Assembly (NCBI GenBank): GCA_032716605.1
Contig: CM064501.1
Span: 19,510,687-19,574,686, forward strand
Reading direction: 5' to 3'
From: Paralithodes platypus
Taxonomy: Eukaryota; Arthropoda; Malacostraca; Decapoda; Lithodidae
DNA length: 64,000 bases
Position 1 is the stretch's first letter; the number at the start of each line of letters is the position of its first letter. The translations under genes and the position numbers were made by a program. This document shows positions 21,768 through 33,606 of this stretch, piece by piece. The notes under the pieces are model-generated. The model saw only the letters and a program-made list of their open reading frames with translations. It was not told the origin of the DNA and did not search any database.

Positions 21768-22945
21768 CTAGACCCTCTGCCGTAACTATACATGGCAAGG
21801 AAGGGTTGTCCAGAGCTACTGAAAGGTATCGAGGCAAAAACTCCTGATTAGAGGCCCACAACTGTGTGGACGTAATAACTTTCACCGAAAGATTATTAAG
21901 GAAACGTAAAGAGGCTGTCCCCTTGCGTAAATCGTGGGTCTTACCCACAACGCCGGGGTGCTTCTCTTTAAAGTCCTCGACCAAGAGAGAAGCCAGTGTA
22001 CGCTCCATCAATCGTTCACCCGGACTTGCGACCCATAAAGCACCCTGGTGATTTAGAGGTGCCACTCTTAAATATTTGGTTAGAGCTTGCACTGGGCAAA
22101 AAAGATGGTGCACCTTTCCCCTGTTTAACGCCGGCACCGTGAACTCTGAAAACACGTGTTCACTGTGCTCAATCTCGGCTATGAATCCTGGGGAAGGTGC
22201 AATGTGAATACACTCATGAAGCCTATCAAACCTGAGGCAATTAGGTGCGTTGCTCATCGCCGCCAGCTCAGATACTCTGTTCCCGGTAGCCAAAGCCATA
22301 AGGAATACTGCCCTTTTGTAAAATCTGCAGTCTTTGGTACATACGGGAACGAGAATAACGACGATGCTTTGTCCAGAGACCATGTAGGCCTGAGCTGACG
22401 GGGAGGTGGGCGGAGTTTAAAACCTGCCCACATAAATCACTTTTCAGATAAATGTTTCTGCATGAACAGATAAATTAAATAATAAACAACCAACGCCACC
22501 GAGGGCACAGTTTGTTGTGTTCTAAGAATGCGAGACGTAAAAGCTTTCCAATGCGATTGAAACTGTCGCTTTGTAGACTGGGTATATTGATTCGTGAATA
22601 TCTTGGTCACGTCGCTACCATAAGGTGCTAGCCACTTGGCCTACTGAATGTCCAAAATGAACAAGTCCGCGAGGTTTCTAGGTTGCCAATTGTGTTCTAA
22701 GTGGAACAACCCGACCAGGAGGGACACTGGGTACGGGCACCACGTGTTCAAATGCTGGTACCACACTGCGCCGGCCACAGGGGCGCGATTAGCGAGACTA
22801 CGCCTCGCTAATCCTGTAGTTTGTTGACTACGTGGCACATTAGAGACGCGTCTGGCGGCGGAAAAGAGATAAATGGAACTCAACCTGTTCTCGTCCGTCA
22901 TCAGAGCGTCAGGTCCGCCCGCCGGCGTTATCGTCCGGCGGGTGA
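21768..22945 (-). pseudogene. YR: Tyrosine recombinase pseudogene of B
   Basis: The arginine box (ATGNRVSELAAMS), the histidine box (HDLRKGTASL) and the tyrosine segment (PRYLSVAL) are all readable in the open stretch 22383-21691. Upstream, the core-binding domain has the internal deletion shared with A and C. A GAG-to-TAG change at 22641-22643 and other frame changes break the ORF. A two-base deletion near 21790 extends the 3' end past the normal stop at 21768-21770. Not functional as read. Confidence 0.8.
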
Positions 22946-23829
22946 GGTACGATTGTGAGTATCGCCATACACCTTGGCTGTGGCTGTCCCTTGCTTGCGA
23001 GCTCGGTATACTCCCTGAACGGGGAGCCCTTGTCCGAGTCCCATAAAGGTTTATGATAATTAAAAGCTCCCATAGCTCATTAACACATTGAAAGCAGAGC
23101 TGGTGAGCAAAATCATAAAGTATACTAATTCATTTAATTTATATTTAATCGTATTAAAATAAATTACTATAAATAAACACAATATTATCATAATATAATC
23201 ATAGAAAATATATATGTTTATTATGATTCAGCTATTAAATTATTTCATTAACAAATAAAAATAAGATAGGGCTACCTGAGCTTAACGGCGTTGAACATAC
23301 AGCAATGAGAGGTTCAAGTGCCGACACGACAGAGACTGGGGGAAAACTACCCCGCCCCCGGGAACTACCTGGTCACCTGGTGCAACACCGGTACTCCGCC
23401 CTGGAAAGAGAATTTTCCGGGGATTAAAGCTCATAGGGTTACACCCAAAAAACGGTACAAAATATGTGCCTCAAAACCGCCGGTCAACGAACCGTAGCAC
23501 TCCACCACTACTTTTCGTTGTCCTTTAGTATCATAATTTATTAAAGATTTCAGCATATCTTTACCTGTCCAGAAGATTTAAGCATATCTTCTGAATCCTC
23601 ATAAAGGTGAAGCATATCTTTATTAAAGATGAAGTCTTTCAAGTATCCCTTTACACTTGAAACACTAGTAAGATTCCGGCATCTTTTTATCCCATAAAAA
23701 GTCTAAGCCTATCTTAATCTCTAATCTGGCGTCACCCAGAAGCCCTCATAGATCGCCGTCTTGAAGGCCGTGATACCCTATTGTATCAATCAATTGTTTG
23801 GCAAATTATCGCGAATTGCAAATCAGTTA
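22946..23829 (-). other. Gag remnant, AT-rich tract and proximal leader of B
   Basis: A short gag remnant (MGAFNYHKP, about 23070-22950) joins directly to the post-RNase H segment at the same breakpoint as in A. The AT-rich tract is at about 23090-23280. Leader sequence follows until C is inserted at 23829/23830. Confidence 0.7.
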
Positions 23830-24140
23830 ATTTATTAGTGGCCCCTCCATCATTGACGAACATGCCTATTACATAAGGCATCCTCTTCAAACACTAATCC
23901 GCCGTAGTTTGAATCTACAGCGCAGAGCATTTAAAATCTGAGGAGCCTTCATCATGAGCGCACGCGACCTCACTCATGGCTTCAATCATTATGAATTGGG
24001 TTCTCACTACAAAAAAACATCGTAAAAAATAAAAAACAAAAAGAAAATAAGAATAACTATCCAATAAGCTTTCCATCATATCGTGGATGTACTTGTGTGG
24101 ATCTTTGACCCGACGCTGATTCAGGCGTCATTCTTCCTTC
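23830..24140 (+). repeat. Left inverted terminal repeat of C
   Basis: It is nearly identical to 9180-9490 and inverted relative to 31736-32046. Confidence 0.92.
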
Positions 24141-25932
24141 TCTGCTCTGCGATCGGCCGGCCCGGACGTGTCTCTCCACGCTCCGCTGGTTCCGCATTTG
24201 CTGCGTCCCTAGTGAGTTTTTTCTCATTTGTTTACTCCGGGATGTATCGAGTAAGGTTAGGATATGCGTAGCAGGAGTGTCCTGGGCTGGTTGCCCGCAG
24301 TGCAGTGTATTTTGGGTCGTGTGTTTGGGGCATCTATTTCGGATGTACCCTCGTGGTCCTGTTGTGGACAGGTGAACTTTTTCACAGTTAGCTAGCTTTG
24401 TGATGCAGGCGGCTTTCATTACGCGTTATTGCTTCCTTTTATCTTTCTGATGAGGTAGCGTATTTTTGCTGACGTTCCCAGCGTATTTTTCTTCACTTAG
24501 TGAATTTTTTTCTGGGTCCCGAGTCAGTTCTTCCCTGTGCCGGAAGTATTTGCTACAGTGGTGTGTTGGCGGTGGTTCCTGTTGTGATATAATTCAGTGC
24601 TTTTTGTTTATATTCCGACATGTTAATGTTATCCGTCTGCCTAGGCCTAGCCAGCCTCTCGTAGCTTTACCACATATACAAGTGTTATTGATTTATTTTC
24701 TAAATATGTACTACTGTGTCATGTGTGTCCTGGTTTAGTTGTGTATTGGCTAATTCCACGGACTATTTATGTGTCCTGGGTTAGTTGTGTATTGGCTAAC
24801 TCCACGGACTATGTTGGGCCCGGTGTTAGTTGTGTTTTGGCTACGCCTCGGTCCGGTGGTGCGTTCAGATGGTATCTGGACGGGGTGGGTTTTTTCCGGC
24901 GGGTTTTTCTCGGTTTCACCTTGATAACCCCGGCTGGTTGCCGAGTTTTGGCCACGCGTGGTTTAAAAAACAGGCTTGTTTCCCCGGCGAGTGGGTGTCT
25001 GTGGCTCCCCAGGACTGCGTCTCTGGGGTGCCTGTTTCAGGCTCCTTATGATTCCCGGCGGGTTGGCTGTACCCATCTAACAGTGTTCATATGGACACGT
25101 GTTGTTTGTATTTTTTTCGGTTTTGCAAAGCCAATATAAAACTATGCTGTTGTTGTATTTCCTCCCCGGCGTTCTTTTACAAAGAAGTGGGGATAGGAAC
25201 AATTGGGGTTAACTTTTAAACTTTAAATCACCCGGCGGGTGCAACCTGGAAGGGTGGGATGACCGAATTTTCAAAATTCAGTTTAGTTGACCAGACAATT
25301 GAGGGATGCATTGTGTATCGCCTCCTTCAAGATACGGCGCTTTAGGGCACAATTGGGGTTAACGTTTTTTAAACTAATATTCACACCCGGCGGGTGCTCC
25401 TTGGAGGGATGGGAATAACGAATTTACAATTCAGTTAGTTAACCAGACAATTGAGGGATACGTTTTGTATCGCCGCCTTCGACATACGGCGATCTAAAAA
25501 GATACTTCAGGAGAAGTTAGATCTCGTATATTTGTCAGGCTTCCCAGTTTTTGATCTACGAGATAATTCGGGGGCCGGCGTCTTTTTTAGGGGGGTTTTT
25601 TCCAAAATTGAATCTTGAAACAAACACCACCGGAAAGACTTAATCAGTTATAAACGCCATGCTGGTCTTTATATATTATGTCAGAGGGTATTCATAAATC
25701 TTTTGGACAAATTAAGATATTCTGAAATCTTTTGCTTAGGAAACCCCACCGCGTAGCGAGCTGTAGTCGTTGAGTATTACGTCTCTTTACCCGGCGGGTT
25801 ATTTAACACTTGTGTGCGAACATGATTGGGTTAACCTTATGAGCATTAATTCCTGGAAAAAAAAAAATTTCCAGAGCTGGGTCCCGGCGGGTCTATGCAG
25901 AACCTGGAGTAAGTATCCCACCAGTCTCTGTC

Positions 25933-26109
25933 ATGGCTACCTTTGCCCCGGTTTTTGCTTTATGCATTACGCCCTCCTGTTCATGTATCCCTATTTTTGC
26001 GCACACCCTTTGTATAAAATGTGTTAAAATGTCTTGTTTGGTGTGGGTTACCTTTCCGGCGTTTTTTCTCGTTGCTCCGAGAACACCGTTTTTGTTTACC
26101 GAGTTTTAG
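25933..26109 (+). CDS. Short gag-start ORF in leader of C
   Basis: 58 codons starting MATFAPVFALCITPSC. The first 32 residues match the A2 gag N-terminus, with the cysteines kept. The frame then leaves gag and stops at 26107-26109. The equivalent ORF in D (38113-37925) runs 62 codons because a T run differs by one base. It may act as an upstream ORF; translation is not shown. Confidence 0.35.
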   Translation: MATFAPVFALCITPSCSCIPIFAHTLCIKCVKMSCLVWVTFPAFFLVAPRTPFLFTEF

Positions 26110-26333
26110 TCAGGATGGCTAAAAATAGGTAAGTTAGCCCGACGAGTTTGGTCGCTTGAGGGCTCATAAGAAACTGCGTTTTCTGTGGTCGAGCCTGGGA
26201 TCAGGCTTCTTGTGTTATTCATTGCTTTATGCAATACGCCCTCCTGTAATGTATAGTTTAGGGTGGGTTACCTTTCCGGTGTTTTTCTCGTTGCTCCGAG
26301 AACACCGTTTTTGTTTACCGAGTTTTAGTCAGG

Positions 26334-26693
26334 ATGGCTCAAATAGGTAAGTTACCCCGACGAGTTTGGTCGCTTGAGGGCTCATCAGAAACTGCGTTTT
26401 CTATGGTCGAGCCTGGGATCAGGCTTCCTGGGTTATTCCCGTCGAGGGGGGCTCCACACAGTTTTCTAGGTGATCAGGCTGACACCTGTTGGACTTGGTT
26501 TTCTCTGTTTTTCAAAGCCATTGAAACAATGCTGTCTGTTTGTTTGATCTTTCCCTCCCGGCGACCTTTTTACAAAGAGGTCTGGGGCAGGTATAATTGG
26601 TTTGACATTGCATATAAAACCCGGCGGTTGTACCTGTGGGTGGTTATATTAACTGATTTGCAATTCGCGATAATTTGCCAAACAATTGATTAA
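26334..26693 (+). CDS. Conserved 119-codon leader ORF (C copy)
   Basis: Same length as the X and B copies, starting MAQIGKLPRRVW and ending ICQTID, with about a dozen substitutions between copies. No known domain was recognised. It spans the TATAAAA/CCCGGCGG segment, so its codons double as leader motifs, which argues for caution. Confidence 0.3.
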   Translation: MAQIGKLPRRVWSLEGSSETAFSMVEPGIRLPGLFPSRGAPHSFLGDQADTCWTWFSLFFKAIETMLSVCLIFPSRRPFYKEVWGRYNWFDIAYKTRRLYLWVVILTDLQFAIICQTID

Positions 26694-27200
26694 TACAATA
26701 GGGTATCACGGCCTTCAAGACGGCGATCTATGAGGGCTTCTGGGAGAAGCCAGATTAGAGATTAAGATAGGCTTAGACTTTTTATGGGATAAAAAGATGC
26801 CGGAATCTTACTAGTGTTTCAAGTGTAAAGGGATACTTGAAAGACTTCATCTTTAATAAAGATATGCTTCTTCTTTATGAGGATTCAGAAGATATGCCTA
26901 AATCTTCTGGACAGGTAAAGATATGCTGAAATCTTTAATATGAAACTAAAGGGACAACGAAAAGTAGTGGTGGAGTGCTACGGTTCGTTGACCGGCGGTT
27001 TGAGGCACATATTTTGTACCATTTTTTGGGTGTAACCCTATGAGCATTAATCCCCGGAAATTTCTCTTTCCAGGGCGGAGTACCGGTGTTGCACCAGGTG
27101 ACCAGGTAGTTCCCGGGGGCGGGGTAGTTTTCCCCCAGTCTCTGTCGTGTCGGCACTTGAACCTCTCATTGCTGTATGTTCAACGCCGTTAAGCTCAGGT

Positions 27201-27398
27201 CGCCCTATCTTATTTTTATTTGTTAATGAAATAATTTAATAGCTGAATCATAATAAACATATATTTTCTATGATTATATTATGATAATATTGTGTTTATT
27301 TATATTAATTTATTTTAATACAATTAAATATAGATTAAATTAATTAGTATACTTTATGATTTTGCTCACCAGCTCTGCTTTCAATGTGTTAATGAGCT
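27201..27398 (+). other. AT-rich tract before gag remnant of C
   Basis: Same AT-rich element as 916-1141, bounded by CAG|GTCGCC and GCTCACCAG. Gene-free; a possible degenerate intron. Confidence 0.45.
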
Positions 27399-28700
27399 AT
27401 GGGAGCTTTTAATTATCATAAACCTTTACGGGACTCGGACGAGGGCTCCCATTCAGAGAGTATACCGAGCTCGCAAGCGAGGGACAGCCACAGCCAAGGT
27501 GTATGGCGATACTCACAGTCCTGGCAGGACAGAACACATCCCGTTGTGACTCAACTAGTGCTGACATCCACCGGGATGCCGATGTACCATCTTCTATCAC
27601 AGTTTTAACATGGCAACATGTGGAGGTCCCGGCTTCGGCGGGATCTGCCCATGATAAGCCAGACTTAACGGATGAAGAACAACGATCTCTGGTCTCCGAG
27701 ATGGAGGTTGAAGAGTCCAGTCACCTTCTAGGCGACTCTCAGGGTACTGTCGAATCTCCACGGAGTTCGTCATCGGCTAGGTATGTACCGGCGGAAGAGA
27801 TTGATGGACTACTTTTGAATGCACTTAATAGGTTCTTTGGCCCTACGCCGGAAACTCCTTTTGATACGGGAGATGCCGCGATGTCGACGAATGTGCGACC
27901 TCTGGCTACATCCTTTGCTTTAGCTAAAATACCTAACCATCCTCTTGTGTCAGATCCAATTTCCAATGTGCCAGGTACAGCGGCTCTCACTACTTCCACT
28001 GTGCGAGTCATATCAGACATATCTTCCCCTCCTTTAGACAAGGCACCAGTAAAAAAACAGGAGCTATGCCTCTTTTATACGGGCCGGATGAGTCAGGGGT
28101 AGCAATGTTTCGGAAATGTTTTGGATGTTCATACTAAGGACATTCCAAGTTATTATAACCATGACTTATTCTTCCCACCAAATCCCTCCAGAACGCCATT
28201 CTTGGTTCTCTCTTCCGGTTTTTGGTGCCGGCCGAGTCCCCTCTGCTTGGCTGCCACCCCCCAAATAATCAATTTGTGCAAATTATAAGCTCCCTTTAGC
28301 ATGCCTTCCCCAGCTTACCTAGACCGCGAGTTTAGGTTAAGAGGAAAAGCGTTTTTAAACTGTTTTCGCTATATATGGTTCCCAGCAAGTAACAAAGTCT
28401 CTGTTACGCTCTTCTCAGGCAATAGAAGCCGCGGAAGTCAGGAAAGCCATTGAACTTTCCCGGCGCTTGCTTCTCCAGACTTCCTTCCAAGTCTTTAGGA
28501 GATATTCGGACGGCCTTATTAGAGGCAGTTCGAGCAAGGCAGGATCTGAGGATGTTCTTAGTGAAGAAACTTCTTGACCGTATTGCAAGCCAAGTAGTTC
28601 TGTCTCCAGTTCTAATTCTTTCTTTGATTTCACCAGCAGTTTGGAAGACTGTTTTCAATTTGGCACAAGCATTCAAGCAAGGTCCCCGCAAGCCCTGATG
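27399..28700 (+). pseudogene. gag: gag pseudogene of C
   Basis: It begins MGAFNYHKP and aligns with the middle of A2 gag: GVWRYSQ, then ADIHRDADVPSS, EEIDGLLLNALNRFFG, TNVRPLATS and SSPPLDKAP. The reading frame changes near 27545, and again after about 28080 where roughly 500 bases of A2-type gag are missing or scrambled. The C-terminal helical part (DIRTALLEAVRARQDLRM, near 28510) is recognisable. The N-terminal zinc-like and RS-rich part of A2 gag is absent. Confidence 0.75.
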
Positions 28701-29700
28701 CCCTTGTTAGAACAAGGGATCAGGGTATGGTGGTATCGGGGCGACTACCTGGTGGTGGCAGAAACAGAATAGTTACGCATCATTCATGTCTACGTTACGT
28801 TAAACCATCTCAAATCTCTAGGATTCAAGGTCAACTTAGTAAAAGTCAAACCCTTGTTCCCCCACGAGTATTTCAGGGGATAGGGCTGGTCGAGGACACA
28901 GCTTCTCTCACTCTGAGTCAGAGTGTGGACACTCGAAACAGATTTCGCAAAAACTGTTTATGTTTCTCCACAGTCTGACTACGACACAGAGACTTTGGGA
29001 ATCTCTAGTCGGTTCTCTCAACTGGGTTCAGCTAACTGTGAAGTTGGGCCGGTTGTAAATCTAACGTTTAATCTGGGAGGGCAACAAATTTTTCCCACTA
29101 TTACCGGCGGGGATAGTATGGCCTATCCCAACGTTATTACACAACTTACTAGCGGTTTGGGCGATGAGAGAAATGTTGCACGCAGTCATGTCATGAACCT
29201 CTCCTCCGCCGTCGGTATGGGTGGACATGGATGCGTCAGGAACGATAGGTTGGGGCTTTTAGTCAAACCTCGGGCATCAGGGTCAAAGGTTTTGGTCCTA
29301 TTTAGAAATCTTCCACATCAATGTCAAAGACTTACTAGCCCCCTTATCTGTCCTTCAGGCTCACGGCTCTGCTTTACGGGGCAAGTCGGTGGCCTTCAGA
29401 ATGGACAATCTGAATGCGGTTCACTGTAGTCAGAAACAAGGGTCAATGAGATCTCGGAAGTGGCTAAACGTGTCAGAAAATATTTTTATACTAGCCAACA
29501 GGCTGGACATTCATCTTCACGCATCTTATCTCCCAGGCGTAGAAAACGTCTGGGCAGACGCTCTGTCTCAGCGACAAAGCACAACAGTAGAATGGGCGCT
29601 CCTGCGTGTGCGGAGCATTACCATCCACAAGTGGATTTGTTTGCGTCTGAGAAGACTCACAAACTCCCACTGTACCTCACCCGCCGGACGATAACGCCGG
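28701..29700 (+). pseudogene. pol: RT / RNase H remnant of C
   Basis: The 5' half of RT, including motifs A and B, is deleted between gag and about 28700. What remains matches A2 from the YLDD region (about 28725) through RNase H: the metal-binding FRMDNLNAV is at about 29396 and ADALSQ at about 29555. Stops and frame changes break it. The overlapping YR frame is also partly open here. Confidence 0.75.
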
Positions 29701-30863
29701 CGGGCGGACCTGACGCTCTGATGACGGACGAGAACAGGTTGAGTTCCATTTATCTATATTCCGCCGCCAGACGCATCTCTAATGTGCCACGTAGTCAACA
29801 AACTACAGGATTAGCGAGGCGTAGTCTCTCTAATCGCGCCCCTGTGGCCGGCGCAGTGTGGTACCAGCATTTGAACACGTGATGCCCGCACCCAGTGTCA
29901 CTCCTGGTCGGGTTGTTCCACTTAGAACACAATTGGCAACCTAGAAACCTCGCGGACTTGTTCATTTTGGACATTCAGGAGGCCAAGTGGCTAGCACCTT
30001 ATGGTAGCGACGTGACCAAGATATTCACGAATCAATATACCCAGTCTACAAAGCGACAGTTTCAATCGCATTGGCAAGCTTTTACGTCTCGGATTCTTAG
30101 AACAAAACAAACTGTGCCCTCGGTGGCATTGGTTGTTTATTATTTAATTTATCTGTTCATGCAGAAACATTTATCTGAAAGTGATTTATGTGGGCAGGTT
30201 TTAAACTCCGCCCACCTCCCCGTCAGCTCAGGCCTACATGGTCTCTGGACAAAGCATCGTCGTTATTCTCGTTCCCGTATGTACCAAAGACTGCAGATTT
30301 TACAAAAGGGCAGTATTCCTTATGGCTTTGGCTACCGAGAACAGAGTATCTGAGCTGGCGGCGATGAGCAACGCACCTAATTGCCTCAGGTTTGATAGGC
30401 TTCATGAGTGTATTCACATTGCACCTTCCCCAGGATGCATAGCCAAGATTGAGCACAGTGAACACGTGTTTAACGCCGGCACCATTTCACGGTGCCGGCG
30501 TTAAACAGGGGAAAGGTGCACCGTCTTTTTTGCCCAGTGCAAGCTCTAACCAAATATTTAAGAGTGGCACCTCTAAATCACCAGGGTGCTTTATGGGTCG
30601 CAAGTCCGGGTGAACGATTGATGGAGCGTACACTGGCTTCTCTCTTGGTCGAGGACTTTAAAGAGAAGAATCCCGGCGTTGTGGGTAAGACCCACGATTT
30701 ACGCAAGGGGATAGCCTCTTTACGTTTCCTTAATAATCTTTCGGTGGAAGTTATTACGTCCACACAGTTGTGGGCCTCTAATCAGGAGTTTTTGCCTCGA
30801 TACCTTTCAGTAGCTCTGGACAAACCTTCCTTGCCATGTATAGCTTTACGGCAGAGGGTCTAG
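29701..30863 (+). pseudogene. YR: Tyrosine recombinase pseudogene of C
   Basis: It resembles the B copy closely, including the internal deletion near 30185. The arginine box is VSELAAMS at about 30342-30366, the histidine box HDLRKG at about 30690 and the tyrosine segment PRYLSVAL at about 30795. A 15-bp foldback duplication at 30469-30505 inserts foreign codons. The stop is TAG at 30861-30863. Confidence 0.8.
30469..30505. repeat. Perfect 15-bp hairpin from foldback duplication
   Basis: TTTAACGCCGGCACC, a 7-base loop, then its exact complement. Other copies have only the right arm (for example 16386-16399), with unrelated bases on the left. Confidence 0.9.
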
Positions 30864-31555
30864 GTGGCACTTTTTAGTCACGTTTTGTTTAATTTCAAGA
30901 AAAAGGGGGGGGAGGGTGCAGTCAGTGTGACATAGGACACCCTAGACCCCTCCGGAGTATGTGTTCGGAACATACGAGCTGTGATACTGGTTGTAGGCAT
31001 TGTATTATAAAATTTCTCTGTAGTATTCATAGCAGGAAATTGTGCTAAAGGCCAATAGTAGTGTTACGACAATTCTTGTTGTAAGTAGCTTTGGCTGTGA
31101 AGCAATAGATTTTTGAGAAATCTCGGTAGTTGCAACTACGACTTTTACTTTTGAAGTACTTACTTCTGCATAAGTACACGAGTTCAGTACTTCTACGAAT
31201 GTACAAGAATTCATTTATGTTTGGTTATATTTTTAGGAATATATCCACTAGTTAATGGGGTTTATATGTGCACATGTAAACTTATAAGTTTTTAGTTTTC
31301 ACCACTTACTTTAAGTGGGGTGCCTTCTTAACTAGCAGATCTGTGCACAGAGTCTCAGAGTTAACCCTTTTTCAAGCAGGCTTCTTTGAAGCACGCTCCT
31401 GCTTGTACCCCTTTTTTGAAGATTTAGGCTGTATAAAGTTTATGCACCCGAATATCTCTTTTTTACAAGAGTAAGAATACTATGTGGTTGTTTGATTATC
31501 TGCTTTTCTAGAGTTATGATATGATTACGAATGTCCCCCTCCAGTCTTAGAAATC
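30864..31555 (+). other. 3' region of C with hairpins
   Basis: G run near 30905, stem CCACTT/AAGTGG (31302-31318) and stem CAAGCAGG/CCTGCTTG (31373-31405). It has no gene. The stretch around 30960-31250 is shared with B but differs from A2. Confidence 0.6.
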
Positions 31556-31663
31556 AGGCATGTTCGTCAATGATGGAGGGGCCACTAATAAATTATAGGT
31601 TTGACTCCTGTAAGGAGATAAAGAAAACCTAATATTTAGTAGTGGCTCCGTAATCATTGACGA
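31556..31663 (+). repeat. Internal complementary region of C
   Basis: Left-end complement followed by right-end complement, as in A2. Confidence 0.9.
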
Positions 31664-31735
31664 CTGGGGCCCTCCCGACCATCCCCTTCCCATTCGTTGA
31701 TGTATTAAGGATTTTGGTTTACTTGATATGTCAGT

Positions 31736-32086
31736 GAAGGAAGAATGACGCCTAAATCAGCGTCTGGTCAAAGATCCACACAAGTACATCCACGATATGA
31801 TGGAAAGCTTATTGGATAGTTATTCTTATTTTCTTTTTATTTTTTATTTTTTACGAAGTTTTTTCGTAGTGAGAACCCAATTCATAATGACTGAAGCCAT
31901 GAGTGAGGTCGCGTGCGCTCATGCTGAAGGCTCCTCAGATTTTAAATGCTCTGCGCGGTAGATTCAAACTACGGCGGATTAGTGTTTGAAGAGGATGCCT
32001 TATGTAATATGCATGTTCGTCAATGATGGAGGGGCCACTACTAAATATTAGGTTTTCTTTATCTCCTTACAGGAGTCAAACCTATA
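31736..32086 (+). repeat. Right inverted terminal repeat of C
   Basis: It ends CCTATA at 32086. It carries GATGGAGGGG near 32027, the left-end version, where other right ends have GATTACGGGG. That suggests exchange between the two ITRs. Confidence 0.9.
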
Positions 32087-32682
32087 ATATAACCACCCAA
32101 AGGTACAACCGCCGGGTTTTATATGCAATGTCAAACCAATTGTACCTGCCCCAGACCTCTTTGTAAAAAGGTCGCCGGGAGGGAAAGACTAAACAAACAA
32201 ACGGCATTGTTTCAATGGCTTATTAAAGATTTCAGCATATCTTTTTTCTGTCCAAAAGAATTAAGCATAACTTCTTAATCCTCATAAAGATGAAGCATAT
32301 CTTTATTAAAGATGAAGTCTTTCAAGTAACCCTTTACACTTGAAACACTAGTAAGATTCAGGCATCTTTTTATCCCATAAAAAGTTTAAGCCTATCTTAA
32401 TCTCTAATCCGGCTTCTCCCAGAAGCCCTCATAGATCGCCGTCTTGAAGGCCGTGATACCCTATTGTATCAATCAATTGTTTGGCAAATTATCTCGAATC
32501 GCAAATCCGTTAATATAACCACCCGAAGGTACAACCGCCGGGTTTTATATACAAGGACCCCAATGGAAATACGCCTAACGGCCTTATTGGGCTATCCTTA
32601 GTTGGAATTATGCAAGGCTGGTACATGTCATATTTATAACATACTATGTGGTACCAACTCTGTAAATTGCTAACTGAATAAA

Positions 32683-32727
<45 letters not shown>

Positions 32728-33077
32728 CAAACCAATTATACCTGCCCCAGACCTCTTTGTAACAAGGTCGCCGGGAGGTAAAGACCAAACAAACAGACAG
32801 CATTGTTTCAATGGCTTTGAAAAGCAGAGAAAACCAAGGCCAACAGGTGTCAGCCTGATCACCTAGAAAACTGAGTGGAGCCCCCCTCGACGGGAATAAC
32901 TCAGGAAGCCTGATCCCAGGCTCGACCATAGAAAACGCAGTTTCTGATGAGCCCTCAAGCGACCAAACTCGTCGGGGTAACTTACCTATTTTAGCCATCC
33001 TGACTAAAACTCGGTAAACAAAAACGGTGTTCTCGGAGCAACGAGAAAAAACGCCGGAAAGGTAACCCACACTAAAC
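32087..33077 (-). repeat. Leader of B between C and D
   Basis: It continues the B leader: ACCGCCGGGTTTTAT boxes and a copy of the 119-codon ORF region that the inserted retroelement tail at 32551-32722 interrupts. Confidence 0.75.
32551..32722 (-). repeat. Short retroelement tail with (ATT)n, copy 1
   Basis: About 132 bases of unrelated sequence followed by an (ATT)n tract (32683-32722). It interrupts a leader sequence that is continuous in unit copies such as 43920-43945. The layout, with a unique 3' tail and microsatellite end, is that of a 5'-truncated non-LTR element or SINE, inserted with the tail on the plus strand. The family is not identified. Confidence 0.6.
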
Positions 33078-33426
33078 TATAGGTTTGACTCCTGTAAGGA
33101 GATAAAGAAAACCTAATATTTAGTAGTGGCCCCGTAATCATTGACGAACATGCCTATTACATAAGGCATCCTCTTCAAACACTAATCCGCCGTAGTTTGA
33201 ATCTACCGCGCAGAGCATTTAAAAACTGAGGAGCCTTCATCATGAGCGCACGCGACCTCACTCATGGCTTCAGTCATTATGAATTGGGTTCTCACTACGA
33301 AAAAACTTCGTAAAAATAAAAACAAAAAGAAAATAAGAATAACTATCCAATAAGCTTTCCATCATATCGTGGATGTACTTGTGTGGATTTCTGACCAGAC
33401 GCTGATTCAGGCGTCATTCCTCCTTC
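33078..33426 (-). repeat. Right inverted terminal repeat of D
   Basis: Complete right-end copy in reverse. Confidence 0.9.
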
Positions 33427-33498
33427 ACTGACATATCAAGTAAACTAAAATCCTTAATACATCAACGAATGGGAAGGGGACGGTCGGGAGGGCCCCAG

Positions 33499-33606
33499 TC
33501 GTCAATGATTACGGGGCCACTACTAAATATTAGGTTTTCTTTATCTCCTTACAGGAGTCAAACCTATAATTTATTAGTGGCCCCTCCATCATTGACGAAC
33601 ATGCCT
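33499..33606 (-). repeat. Internal complementary region of D
   Basis: Intact circle-junction copy in minus orientation. Confidence 0.9.

Larger units (their letters stand above)
24141..27200 (+). repeat. Leader units of C
   Basis: About 3 kb in sense orientation. It includes GGCTAATTCCACGG repeats (24740-24840), CCCGGCGG boxes (for example 25056, 25231, 25386 and 25789), a gag-start ORF at 25933, a donor-like GGTAAGT within 26345-26352, and a TATAAAA box at 26613-26619 followed by CCCGGCGG. After the gag-start copy the sequence departs from A2 gag and continues with further leader. Confidence 0.7.
23830..32086 (+). mobile_element. DIRS-like element C, full layout but degenerate (8.26 kb)
   Basis: Both ITRs, leader, gag, RT/RNase H remnants, YR, ICR and both termini are present, but all ORFs are broken. 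The flanks CAGTTA and ATATAACC are contiguous at 37063/37064, so the insertion left no duplication. It lies inside the leader of B. Confidence 0.9.

Noticed and set aside
32510..33070. ORFs with long asparagine or isoleucine runs (also 41782-42267)
   Set aside because: The runs are the translated (ATT)n tail of the inserted retroelement.
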